Of a stretch of DNA of 64,000 nucleotides, positions 25,201-36,390 are shown in pieces. The stretch lies in assembly GCA_014281115.1 (NCBI GenBank), contig JACONQ010000016.1, forward strand, positions 1,798,001 through 1,862,000. The letters run 5' to 3'. The notes under the pieces were generated by a model. That model was not told the origin of the DNA. It was given only the letters and a program-made list of their open reading frames with translations, and searched no databases. The translations under genes and the position numbers were made by a program. This DNA comes from Laburnicola sp. R22_1. Its lineage: Eukaryota; Ascomycota; Dothideomycetes; Pleosporales; Didymosphaeriaceae. Position 1 is the stretch's first letter; the number at the start of each line of letters is the position of its first letter.

Positions 25201-26084
25201 GTCTATCTAGTTAACGTGCGTCTTAGCCGCGTTTATATATTAACACTGGCTTTGCTCTTTGTCTAGCTATCTATTATATTCGTGGCGAGCTACTTGTTTT
25301 ATACACTTATTAGCATAATAATCTCTACCTATTCTTTTATAAGGATATACTAGTAGGTATAATATATATAACTTAATAACGTGTATATTATGGATTTTAC
25401 TAACTACTAGTACTCGCCTGCTTACAGAGCTAATATATTCTCGCACTAGTCTATAGTAGTCTAGTTATGTCGCATCCTTGACTAGAGTTATCTATAGTTG
25501 CTTATTATTAGCTTTTTAATATATTGACTTGCCTTGTATAATATAGTATAGAATAGGAACGCAGTAGGCGCAGTTATAGGGTTGTTTATTGCTAAGCCTA
25601 TAGCTACTATGTTTTTTATAGTCTTGCGCCCACTTGTTCTAGAGGTTTGCACTACTATAGAATCTGGATATAGTTTTGTTACTTTAATGCATGCTGTCAC
25701 CGCTTTAGCGCCTTTATATAGTGCAGATTGCGCGTCCTTTAGTGCAAATATAGACTCGCCTAGAAGCCTATTATTATGGCCTTACTTTCTCCTATTTGCC
25801 ACTTTGTTATATTATCGCATTTATTTTATTAACCTTAAGAAGTTTTAGTTACACTATCTTATAATCTCTAGAAGATAGTTTATTACTTGCTTAGACATAA
25901 ATATTTCAGAGTGTATATCTACTACCCCGCGCGCTATTATGGCTGTCCTGCCTTTCTCTAAGTTTATTCGGATTGGCTTATCCAGGACCTTATTCCTGGC
26001 TAGGATAGCCTCTACCTCCTGGTATATAATATGATACTCTGTGTCTAATATGTTAAGGATATTCTATATAGTATCTTTAGTCAT
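22264..26084 (-). pseudogene. Unrecognised long reading frame(s) beside Plavaka transposase
   Basis: On the minus strand a long reading with unusually few stops starts at an ATG at 26,084 (as-read MTKDTI, then NILNILDTEYHIIYQEV). It runs through ILARNKVLDKPIRINLEKGR and TACIKVTKLYPDSIVV (70 codons open at 25,700-25,488). A second rather open part lies at about 24,650-24,000 (KTWMLPNLITNLPTPS; LIINAWAWVHNILTIEER). I recognise no domain. It lies downstream of, and on the same strand as, the Plavaka-type transposase, so it may be an accessory gene of that element or a captured host gene. The lower part (24,000-22,264) is more decayed and includes a 94-bp tandem array. Confidence 0.4.
22879..23254. 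repeat. Tandem array, 4 x 94 bp, with palindromic core
   Basis: Units start at 22,879, 22,973, 23,067 and 23,161, each beginning CTTRTCTAAYGCTAGCTATG. Each contains an inverted repeat of the type ATAGTGAACTCACTAT. Subterminal arrays like this are typical of CMC-superfamily DNA transposons, where they bind transposase. This one lies in the right area to belong to the Plavaka element. Confidence 0.85.
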
Positions 26085-26672
26085 GTGTATAGGATATAGT
26101 GTATATATATATTTAAATTCTAGTCCTATATAAGGTCGCGTCTTAGTGTGGAGTTATTACAGCGTTAGCGCGTTTGCTAGCTAAAAACTCGCCCTATTAT
26201 CTTAGTATTTCTACTTTATATTAGCTGTTAGTACAAATCATAGTTACTATAGATACGCGAAAATATTATAGTGAATTACTATAATAGTATTTAAACTATA
26301 GTAACTACTATTCTACTAAAGTAGGTGTATAAGCTAAATATAAACAAGTGTCTTAGAAGCACTATAACTATGCCTGAGTTGCTATGCTTATTCTACGGCC
26401 ATAAGATATATATTATAGGCAGATTATAGAATGTAATAAATTTCTAACTAAGAAGATTAGAGCTGTAACTTTTATTGTTATTACTTATAACTTAGAAAAA
26501 GTTTTTATTACCGCTATTAAAGTTGCTGTTGCTATTAATATAGCCTTTAGCATTTGTATAGCTATGGTTATTAGTATAACTAGAGCTATAACTATTAATA
26601 GAGAGCATAATATTATTAAATAAGTAAGTGTAATAATGTATATTGTTCTACAACTATAATAGAAGTGGAGGG
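26085..26672. other. Spacer with TATAGTAA-type palindromes
   Basis: Between the unknown minus-strand frame and the PUF-like fragment. It contains palindrome-like TTATAGTGAATTACTATAAT near 26,256 and ACTATAGTAAC near 26,297. A plus-strand Leu/Ile-rich reading from about 26,370 is broken by stops and unassigned. No supported gene. Confidence 0.4.
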
Positions 26673-27560
26673 TTACTTATGTGGTGAGATTGGAGACAGG
26701 TAACCATATGGTATTTGGCGGATGCTAGATAAGATAAGGCGTATAGCGTTAATAAGGTAAATATAAACCTTAGTGGGCACGAATTTAAGAGCGGTCTAAA
26801 TAACGTAGTTACTATACGAGTCGCGTATTAGCTTCTTAAGCTCCTCTTTATATATTATCTCCTAAACTATAATCGCCTTAATGTCTATCTTAGCGCAATA
26901 GACGTACTTCTTAATAATATTAGAGCTAAACTCCTACTTAGGTAGCTTAGCAATGTAGCCTTAGAAGCTAAGGTAAAGTGGAGTAGTAAAGTTTACTTTG
27001 TTAAGGTTAAGAATATACTGCACTACATATTATTACTACTATTGGCTTGTTTTAGAGTTGGCACATTATTACTAGAGGAGGACTATTGCAACTTTAGTAT
27101 ACTATTAGTGTACGTAAAATATTTAGGATTGCTTAGGCCGCTCAGAATATATCTATAGTGCGGTTACTATAGTTTGTATTCTGTTATAGTAATTTACTAT
27201 AACGTCTTTAGTAATATAAGGCTAATAGGATTTATTATATTAATTAATTCTTATAGTAATGGCTATGAATATTCTAAGCACTATTGTCTAATAATAAACC
27301 CATCCCACGCATTATACGTGATGGTTCCCCGCATATATTCCTTTAATTTTTTTATGTCTTATTAGTTTTTTAATTGCCAGTTATTATTATATATAGCGTT
27401 ATACTCTGAAAAGTTAACGTAGTTATTAACTATAAATATATGGTTGTTATTAGGACCCGCTTTAGATCTACTGTTAGATTGGACGCTATTATATCTATAG
27501 TTTACATTGGCATCCTTTACTAGTATAATGTGCACTATGCTAATAATCTATACTACACAA
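26673..27560 (-). pseudogene. PUF (Pumilio-family) RNA-binding repeat fragment, RIP-degraded
   Basis: PUF proteins bind mRNA 3' UTRs through about eight helical repeats of roughly 36 residues. On the minus strand this stretch reads YVVQYILNLNK, then GYIAKLPK, EFSSNIIKKYVYCAKIDIK, EIIYKEELKKLIRDSYSNYVI, and LILSSIRQIPYG, before stop at 26,673. The NYVVQ...L, FSSNVIEKC, RDSYGNYVIQ and IRxTPYG landmarks are those of the last PUF repeats of fungal family members. Upstream, to about 27,560, a nearly stop-free Asn-rich reading (VNYRYNSVQSNSRSKAG) and NAWDGFIIR may be the preceding part of the same gene. Only C-terminal repeats are evident. It lies directly after the Plavaka transposase, same strand. 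It may be a captured host-gene fragment or a RIP-mutated gene duplicate; either way it is inactive. Confidence 0.7.
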
Positions 27561-30416
27561 AAGCACTAATAAGCCCCTTAGTATCTAGTTCCTTCTAAGT
27601 ATTTTTCTTAGGCTAACTAGTTCTAAAGCTTAATAAAACTATAAATGTCGTCTAGTTGTCCCTAGTCTACTATCTTAAACATCTTAAGAAGGAAGCAAAT
27701 ATATAGGTTCTCTTACTTAGTAGAGTATATAGTGTTTTATTTCACAATAGTAAATATTAGCTAGATTTGGCCTATACGCCTATCTTTAAGAGGGGTATTA
27801 TTATAGTTATATTCTTAAACCCATACGTTGTGTTTAAGCCACTCGCTATTATTTTATTAATCTAGTACACATCAAATAGTCTCCTAGTCTTCCTATAATA
27901 CTTTACTATTCGGCCTTCTAGTCTCCCTCTAGTATCTAAATAATAGGTAGATTATTATTATACAGAGATTAACCCAACTAGGGTTATCTTTAAGCTATTT
28001 GGCATCCCTCTAATGCGAGCTTATTTTGCTGGCTTTAATTATATCCTCCTCTCGCAGTATTACTATAAGCGCGTTGCGTAGTCTAAGAAATTTAATATGA
28101 GTTATAGTGTTTTAAATAGTCGTCTAATAATATAAATTCAACCCCTCCTCCTTTATAAGTAGGGATTCAGACGTCTCGATGCTATATTAGCTTAATAGAG
28201 CCAGTCTAGCCAGTCTACCTATTCGCACCTCTTCTGGCCCTTATATTTTAGTTAATGGCTTCCCCTCGTAGTACTTTACTAGAGTCTTACATATTTAAAT
28301 CTTAGTCTATTAAGCGTTTAGACTACTTATTTGCGCTAAAGTTTTCTTATGGTTTATTAATTAGAACTAGTTCTTAATAAGGAACATGTGAAAGGCTTCT
28401 ATATATATAGCAGGGTTACAGTTTAGTAGTGGCCCATATTACTATACCATCTATATATAGTAGGTAATTATATAAAGTTTTAGTATCTAGAAGTGCTTCG
28501 CGTGTAGTGGATAAAAGCCAACTAATTTCTACTTGTACGTGTTAACCCGCTAGAGAAATTCGAGCATATAGCCAAGTGTTTCCTTATTATGGCTATGGTA
28601 ATAAAAAGTTATAATAAAGTCGCACACACTGTAGAGATACTATATAGCATCCAGCTTACTTTGTGGGAGGGGGGCGAATACCACTAGAATCTACTTTATA
28701 AGGGCCTTCTATTCGTTTCTAGACTATTATAATATTCGACTAACTAGTATATAGTTAAAGACTTTTAGGCCTAGGAAGTAAGACACTTTCTAGTAACACT
28801 TATTAATTTAACTTGTCCCTAATATTGTGTATTGTGCTCTTAAGTTGCCATATATTAAGATAACTAGACCTGTTAGCTACTTAATAGTATGCTTTATAAG
28901 TTCTTTGTAAAGTTAATATAAAAGGTCTGGCATAAGAGCTGTGTGTATATTTACAAATAAAAACTCCTATGCAAAGTTTCTAATTTAGTGCACGTACTCT
29001 GGGTAAGAACTCTAGATGCTAGTCTATCTTATTCTCCTAATCATACTTATAGTACTATCGTGTGAGCAATGTGGCGCGTATTCTACTAATGTCTTATTAG
29101 TGCAGTTGGTATGCACTATTATATTTCGCATTTGGGGGTGTATTTAAGACACTATATAGTGCTGTCTTATTTTTACCCCTGTAATTATTATCTGCTTTTT
29201 GTAGTCTGCTATAATACCGTATATAATCGGATAGTACATTTTCTTAAACCTATTCGCACATCTTATACGCATGCCTGTTTAACTAATAAACTTAATAGCT
29301 AAGTTGGCGGTAGTTAGATAGCGTAATATAGTTTTATAGGAGTACTTATAATCTAACACTTTCGCTATTATCTTATAGTTCACATTTATAGTAATGTCTT
29401 TATTATACTACTTAATAATTAGCAGTATTGCTATAAGTATATTACCTAGAATCTTTCTTAATTATTAGATACGTGTATCTAGGTTGCCAATCGATATATA
29501 TACTAGCCACGCTGCCTAGTCATTATAATAGTTACTTAGTTGTGTCTTATTAACTCTAATTATAACTAGTATAATAGTGGGGTCTTCTAGTAGTTTAGTC
29601 TACACAGTCCACCACTAGTTAAAGTTTTATAGGTCTGTATATATTCTTATCTTATAAGAGTTACTATCTCTATTAGTTATCTTTTTTAGTATTTGCTTAG
29701 GGGTATAAGTTATGTGTTCTTTAAATAGTTTAAAGCTAATCTGGAACTCGATAATACTAAGTATATTCTGTTAGAGAAGTTAACTATCTCCTATATCGTA
29801 TGCTCTATTAGGCGACTAGTTACTATTAGGTAGAAATATAGTGTGTTCTTCCTATTCGCAACCTATAATACCTATCTTAATATTATCTAGTAACGTATGC
29901 CACTGTTTAGCGTTTTGAAATTATATATAAGACAAAAACGTTAATAAGCGCTTATTAGTAAATAAAAGGTTAATATCTCCTTTTATACACTAAATATTAT
30001 ATAGCTACTTAGCAAAGATATAACTTGTCTTATTTTTAAAGGGCGTGTATAAACTATTACTATAACTTACTATTAGTATAAACGCGGTATTATAAAGTGT
30101 ATTAGGGGTAGTACTTACATTACTGCTATTAAAATAAACTGTGTATGGGGGTGCTGGCTTGTTGACTAGTAACGTCCTTAAAAGTCTAGCAACTACTTAT
30201 GACTAATATACTTACCGCGTATAAGGAAGCCAAGATTATTTATTAATTATTATTCGCACCATAGTTATTCTCTATGCTATCCCTATATATTAAAGCCATG
30301 TTATAGATCTCTGGCCCATACTCCTTAGTATTGCTGTTATTGTCGACTTTTACCTTGCTGTCACTATCGCCACTATAATTTATATAGTTGTTGTGTAGTA
30401 TAATATCTAATAGTGC
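27561..30416 (-). pseudogene. Plavaka-type (CMC superfamily) transposase, RIP-degraded
   Basis: A cut-and-paste DDE transposase, readable almost end to end on the minus strand. In order: TIILVIIRVNKTQLSNY and AAWLVYISIGNLDTR (about 29,600-29,470, the DKT...L and W-P-VY-TIGN landmarks of Plavaka); MRIRCANRF (about 29,270) and AHCSHDS; FVNIHTALMPDLLYQLYKEL (about 28,960-28,900, the D-LHQL block); LDAIQYLYSVCDFIITFYYH and HSHNKETLGYMLEFL (about 28,650-28,560); LKLYIITYYI and GPLLNCNPAIYIEAFHMFL (about 28,470-28,390, the K-H-HY...E-H block). The C-terminal tail decays after about 28,100. A weaker N-terminal stretch reaches 30,416, where the copia element has split it; the remainder is expected at 35,783 onward. 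Plavaka elements are best known from basidiomycetes and some ascomycetes. Inactive. Confidence 0.8.
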
Positions 30417-30653
30417 TGTTAGATTTGATAGTGTTCTGTCACTTTGAGATAATATATTAATGAGAATTAATAACTATGATTATTCATTGTAATAGAGGGG
30501 CCTAGCTATCGCGAGAAGTTTCTATCTATGCTAAGGCCCTTGTACTATCTAGGATAGTACAGGGACAATGCAAAATAGTAGTGCGCCAGCCTCCTTAGTG
30601 TATTTTATAGAGAGATCATCACTAGAATGCACAGTGACCGTCTATCTAATACA
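30417..30653 (-). repeat. 3' LTR of Ty1/copia element
   Basis: 237 bp with ends TGTTAGAT...ATCTAATACA (TG...CA with short inverted ends), matching 35,546-35,782 base for base apart from transitions. The less mutated of the two. A purine-rich minus-strand sequence (AAGCTAAGGGGG) adjoins its right edge, as expected for the polypurine tract. Confidence 0.9.
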
Positions 30654-33600
30654 CCCCCTTAGCTTAGAGCCATCCTAAGCTAGACCTAATTTTTCGCAGC
30701 TATACTATTGCTTATAGTTTAAAAGCTTTTATCCTTTATTCTAATTTGTCTAGGTCGACCTTGTGGTTAGTGATTCTACCCTTGACGTTTTTAAGTCTGA
30801 GTTAATTTACGAACTTGGCCTATTTTCTAGCTGGCAGAGCCTTTGTAAGGCCATCTGCTGCTATTTCTTCTAATTGTTAGTATTGGATTTTGATAGCTCT
30901 ACGAGCTACTTCTTATTAAAGCCAATAATTATGTATATCGACGTCCCTAAGCTTAGTCTGTAACTTGGCGATTTCTTTAGTAACGAGTCGAATAGTTTGT
31001 TGATTATCGCAGTTAATAGTGATTGTTAATAGGAAGAGTTTGATTTGGAGTTTAGTAATTAACTAAGAGGTAAAGAGTGCCTCTTTTACAACTTGTAAAA
31101 GGGCTAGCAACTTAGCTTTAGTTGTTAAGGTGATGACTGTGTCTTGCTTACTCGCCTTTTAGGCAATAAGACTACTAAATAGCTTAATAATGTATTCTTG
31201 TGAGCTCTTTTTATTGAGGATGTTGTTGGCAAACAAGGCATTGCTAGCAACCTTATAAGTGTCTGCTCCTCTAAGCGTAGCCCTAATAATTGGGTGGAGA
31301 ATAGGTAAAGCAGTACGCGATCGGCGGCGTTGTGATGCTCCTTGCTAGGATTTAATAGGAATCGCGATAATTAAGAGCTTGCGAATGCGATATTAGAGCG
31401 TGTGGTTACTGTGGTGTAAAGGATTAATCTAATCTTTTGCTAGTATTAATTAATCTTAGTCTTTATAGCGAGTCCTTTTTGGGGTAGTAGTTTAACTATA
31501 GACATTAGGGTATTGTGTTTAAGGTTGTGTTGGTTAATTAGACGACTGATCTTGTCTATATAGGACGCCTGGGACAGCTAGAGTTGCCTGTTTGCACGGT
31601 CTCTAACGATTTTCATCTCTAGAAACTACTAAAGATTATTACTACTAGTAAGGATAAACTGTGTACTTATCTTTTCTATTACTGCGTTAGCAGCGTGTTT
31701 CTAATCTTTAGATTAGGCGACGATGAGGTTATCTATATAGAAGAAGATAATAATGCTATCTTTAATTATATAGCAAGGCTTATAAGGGACTATAGTAAAA
31801 CTAAGATCTCTAAGAGCGCTGGTAAATTCTCTCTGCCATAGCAATAGTGAGATTTAAAGACTATATAGTGCCTTGTGCAACTGTAGGATAGTGCTAGATT
31901 GTGTGTAACCTTGTGGCATTCTTATATAGAGTTTTCTGTCCAGATTTATATAGATAAAAGTATTGGTAATATTGTACTAGCTAAGCTCTAGGTTGTATTA
32001 AGCTGCTATAGACATAAGTAGGCGAAATAATTATCCTGCGAGGGTTGTAGTATAGGTGTCTTAAGTAGTAAGGTGGCGTTGTTAATCTCTACGCACTACT
32101 AACCTAGCCTTGCACTTCTAAAATTAATAATGTTTGTCGAGTTTATAAGTATACACCTATATATAATTAAGGATTTAGTGGCCGCGTGATCGCACTAGGG
32201 TAATAGACACCTTACTCTAAGACTTTATTTCCTTGTGGCTTTGTAGGTATACCTGCTTGGCCTCCTTTTATATATTAAATAGCGAGTGATTGTCTATCTA
32301 TATTCTGCTAGATAGAGGTTCTGGTAATTAACTTTAGTAGAGTTTCTATTCTGTTGTGAGTATGTGATTAAATTAAGCTTTATTAAGCGGCTTTCCTTTA
32401 TACTTGCCTCTGCTTTCTGCTTATATACCTACTAGGAAAGCGGCTGCCTATGGCACAGCGTGTTAATTTGGCTATAATAATCTAATGGGTAACTAGTTGT
32501 GTTAATTGTGTTCGAAGCTCGCTATTAATTAGACAAGTAATACGATAGGCGGAGATGTTACTAGTAGTGTTAAGTAGGTGTAATTAATTTTCCTCTCTTA
32601 GTAATACTCTAGTGGGTCTTCTTTTTTATCCTCGCAATTACGAGTGTTAGTAATTCACTTATCCTTATAGAAGAATTTAGTATTTTCTTGCTTAGGTAGT
32701 GAAGGTGGCAACTCTACTAATTAGGTCTATATAGTAATCTCTTTAGTAGTGCTGTGTATAAGGTTGTCTAATAGGTTCTCTATTTTACCTAAGAATACCT
32801 TATCTTTATTAAAGATAATATTGCGTGTACTAATAACTTTGTTAAGTAGTAGGATCTATATTCTCTAGATGTTTAATAATTAGTAGCCCACTAGGTATCC
32901 AACCTATACTTTTAGGTCTAACCTTTAGAGCTTGCTTTTGCCGCGTTTAGTATTATTAGTTAAGGTAAAGGCTTTATAGCCATAGGCCCTAAGGTAAGCC
33001 TAGTTTAGTTTCTTTAGTTAAGTAATAATGCTGTTTTGGAAAGTAACTATTGTAAAGAATACTTTGTATAGTGATCGCTATTAGTTAGCGTAGTTCGAAG
33101 TTCGATTGTATAGGTATACGGCCGCTTGTATAATTTCTAACCATAGGTTAAAAGAGAGATTGGCGTTAAGTCGTATTGCACGACTCTTCTCCTTAATTAC
33201 ACCCTCTAAGCGTTTAGCTTCTCCATTTTAAGCTTGGGTATTAGGTACTAAAGGCTCGATAATAATACCTTTACTAACGCACTACCTATAAACGTCTTGT
33301 TTAACTAAAAAGATCTTATTGTCGGATTTAATAACCTTGACTATTATATTAAATTATACTTTTATAAATAGTATAAATTCCTTTAGCAACTTAATAATTA
33401 TTTGTGCTAGTCGATTGTCTTTAAAGTAGAAATCCCAAACTATGCCTAAGAATTAATTAGTAATAAGCATCTGGCTTTTCTTGCTAGTAAAGCTCTAATC
33501 TTTATAATTATAAAAGTCTATAGCGACTCTCTCGCCAGGACTATTGTTAATTTGCCTCGGTTATTGTCTAATTTATCACTTAAGATTTAATTTTCCGTAG

Positions 33601-35545
33601 GCGTCGCATTCGACTATAGTAAGTCCTTTAAGGTGCACTACCTTACAGTAATTTATAGTGTGTTCTAGTGCCTAAGGACCTAGGTAGCCTAGTTGTTTAT
33701 GCTATATAATAGCGTCTATCTTCTACGCACCTCGTGCGGTGCGTGTTATAATTTTGTGTGTGGCATATATACTATTATATATAGTACGATTTTGTTCGGG
33801 TATATATTCTAGTACCTATTAACTATAGAGTTCTTAAAGGTTAGCTAGGACTATATTGTCTCTTCTCTTAATTATTGTTAGATTTGCCTTTGTGTTCTAC
33901 TAGAGGCCTTGCCTGCAGAGTAATTAGAAGGACACAAGATTACATAGTAGATTAGAGTAGTAGACAATATTGTCTAGCCTTAGTACCCTATTTCTGTGTA
34001 CGCTCTTAACGTGTAGATAGACACTTCTATATTCCCTTATCTAAACTTGTAATAATCTCGCCCATATAAAGTCTCCTAGCGATAATAGTTGCATTATAAC
34101 AAAACGGTTAATATTGTTAAAGATGTGGCATATTGTGCCAGAATTAAGGATCGCGAAGTAATATAGTAGATAGGTATTTAGGTCTAAGTAGTAGGAAGAT
34201 GCGATAGTATTAAAGCTCGCTAAGAGGATAGTAATTTGTCTACTATCTAGTCATTTATTGTTAGTAACCTTAGTAATTTAGGTTAGAGTAGAAGTATGCG
34301 ATAGTTTAATTCTAGGTGTTTAAGACCTTAGTCTTTTTACCTTTCTTATCTCCTCTTATAAATCTAAATTATTTTAGATTCTATATTATACTATGTCTAT
34401 AAAGCCAGGTTGTAGCCTAAACCACTCTAGTGTATAATCTAGGTATGCGTAGAAGTAGTCTTTTAGACTATGCCTTTGTCTATAAGTAGGGTATTTTCTG
34501 CCTTTAACTGCTGTTATATCCTCTATTAAGAACTGCTTAGACATAGTACTTTAACCAAAGGATTGTTTTTATTAAGGTCTCCCCTGTCTACGTTAGTTAT
34601 TTATAGAAGATGGCGCGTCTTTAGTAGCATAAGAGGCGTTTCTGTTAGTGTCTGAAGTGGATACACCACTAGTAGCGAGAGATAGCTTACTAGTAGCAAA
34701 GGCGCCCCTATGCTATTTGCCCTTAATTAGGTAGAGTATTACTATATATTCTTAGAAGTGTTTTATTATCTTCTTCCTTGTTATATCTGCGTCTTAGCGT
34801 CTAGTTTCTTAAAAGGACACGCCCTAGGTAGGGGCAGCCTTTATAATTGTAGTTAGAAAGTCCTTTATAGTATTATGGATTAATTATACTTTAGCGATAT
34901 TATTTGTCTCTGCTTCTATAGCTGCCTAATTATACTTAGTTAGCTAGGTATCCTAGTTTAAGAGTTGTCTTATTGGCTTAAGAGCCTATAGGTATTATGC
35001 TCTCGCTCTATCCCGCTTATCTTCCTTATTAACGCCTACTGTCTGCGTTAGAGATTTAATCTATTTTTAGATCTGCTCTTTAGGCTTATAGTAGTTACGT
35101 TATAGGTGTTGCGACACAGTAGATTAGATATAAATAATTACTTTCTTAAGACTTATTTTTTCTTCTTAGTATTCTTTGTCCTTAATCTTGTAGTCCTTAA
35201 GCTATATCTTATAGAACTTAATGTCCTCCTTATATGCCTTGAGGCCTAAGTTTAATAGCTCTAATGGGCATGTTAGAGGGTTCTGTTAATTGTTGTTGTT
35301 TACGCGGATAATCGGCTAATAACTTGCTATTTCTGGCGGCAACAGCGGTGTCGACTTTTCGCGTGGGAGTTTGGCTCTGTCTGGATTAATAATGGGCCAT
35401 ATATCTATTAGCTCGCATCGCGCTTTTAGCTGCTGCAGCCATGGTGTATAGTTAGTATAATTAGTCAACACGATTATTAAGTCGCGGAGCGTTAACAGCG
35501 ATATTGTCTTTTCTTAGGGTTAATTAAGGTAGTGAGACTCTTAAT
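30654..35545 (-). pseudogene. Ty1/copia gag-pol, RIP-degraded
   Basis: Minus-strand polyprotein with the copia order, integrase before reverse transcriptase. The integrase C-terminal part is at about 33,260-33,080 (QNGEAKRLEGVIKEKSRAIR; LWLEIIQAAVYLYNR). Reverse transcriptase is at about 32,250-31,600 (LYIRMPQGYTQ, LHKALYSL, and FFYIDNLIVA in place of the YVDD box at about 31,720). An RNase H region with ISRLSQFL and PSKEHHNAADRVLLYL is at about 31,520-31,400. The gag part fills about 34,600-35,500. Mutation of YVDD to YIDN plus many stops makes it dead. Internal length of about 4.9 kb is normal for the superfamily. Confidence 0.9.
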
Positions 35546-35782
35546 TGTTAGATTTGATAGTGTTTTGTCACTTTGAGATAATATATTAATGAGAATTAAT
35601 AACTGTGATTATTTATTGTAATAGAGAGGCCTAGCTATTACGAGAAGTTTCTATCTATACTAAGGCCCTTATACTATCTAGGATAGTATAGAGACAATGT
35701 AAAATAGTAGTGCGCCAGCCTCCTTAGTGTATTTTACAGAGAGATTATCACTAGAATGCATAGTAACCGTCTATTTAATAAG
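35546..35782 (-). repeat. 5' LTR of Ty1/copia element
   Basis: 237 bp, the same length as the other LTR. Differences such as TATGC/TATAC, CTTGTAC/CTTATAC, GCACAGTGACC/GCATAGTAACC show CA to TA and TG to TA changes. A possible 5-bp target duplication (AGTGC before 30,417, AGTGT at the right boundary) is suggestive, but the exact right edge is uncertain by two bases. Confidence 0.9.
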
Positions 35783-36390
35783 TGTACTCTCTTAGGTTAT
35801 ATTAGGTATAAGTAGTGTAAATAGTATAAGACTATCTATATAGTCCTTATAATTATACTAACTCTATAACCTATTATTATAATTTATTATATAGACCGCT
35901 AATAATGTACTATTTATTATTTAGCCTTTGCGCATTATATCTAGTGTGTAATTAGCCTAGACTAGGTCTTTAGTATGCGGCCACACACGCACTAGCGGCT
36001 AAATATCGACTTTATACTTATATATAGTGCTTTGTGTACTATTAAAATATGCTATATAGTACGCACTTAATTAGTGTGGATTATATTAGTTTATATGCTA
36101 CTTTTAGTATTTCTAATAATATCTAGTTGTGCTAAGAATTTATTGTGCTAGGACTAACGCGAACTAATACAATATATTATTATTATTCTATATTAGTCTA
36201 CTATTCTATAATTAGCGGCCTATAGTTAATAGTATATATACTTAAAGCATTGGAAATAATTACGTTTAATTAAATAGTTCTCTAGATACTTTATTCGCTT
36301 ACTAGGAAAGCACGCAGCTAAACTATTAGTACTTATTATAGTTGTGCACACCTAACTATTCGAATTCTACTTACTCTATCTGTGCAGTAT
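35783..36390 (-). other. Right flank of the copia insertion; possible displaced 5' end of the Plavaka element
   Basis: Should contain what lay upstream of the Plavaka transposase before copia inserted. Minus-strand readings are short and broken, and no N-terminal domain is recognisable. A regulatory or divergent-promoter role towards the plus-strand reading at 36,400 is possible but unproven. Confidence 0.3.

Noticed and set aside
25582..25848. 88-codon plus-strand open frame
   Set aside because: Antisense to the more coherent minus-strand reading that continues well beyond it in both directions.
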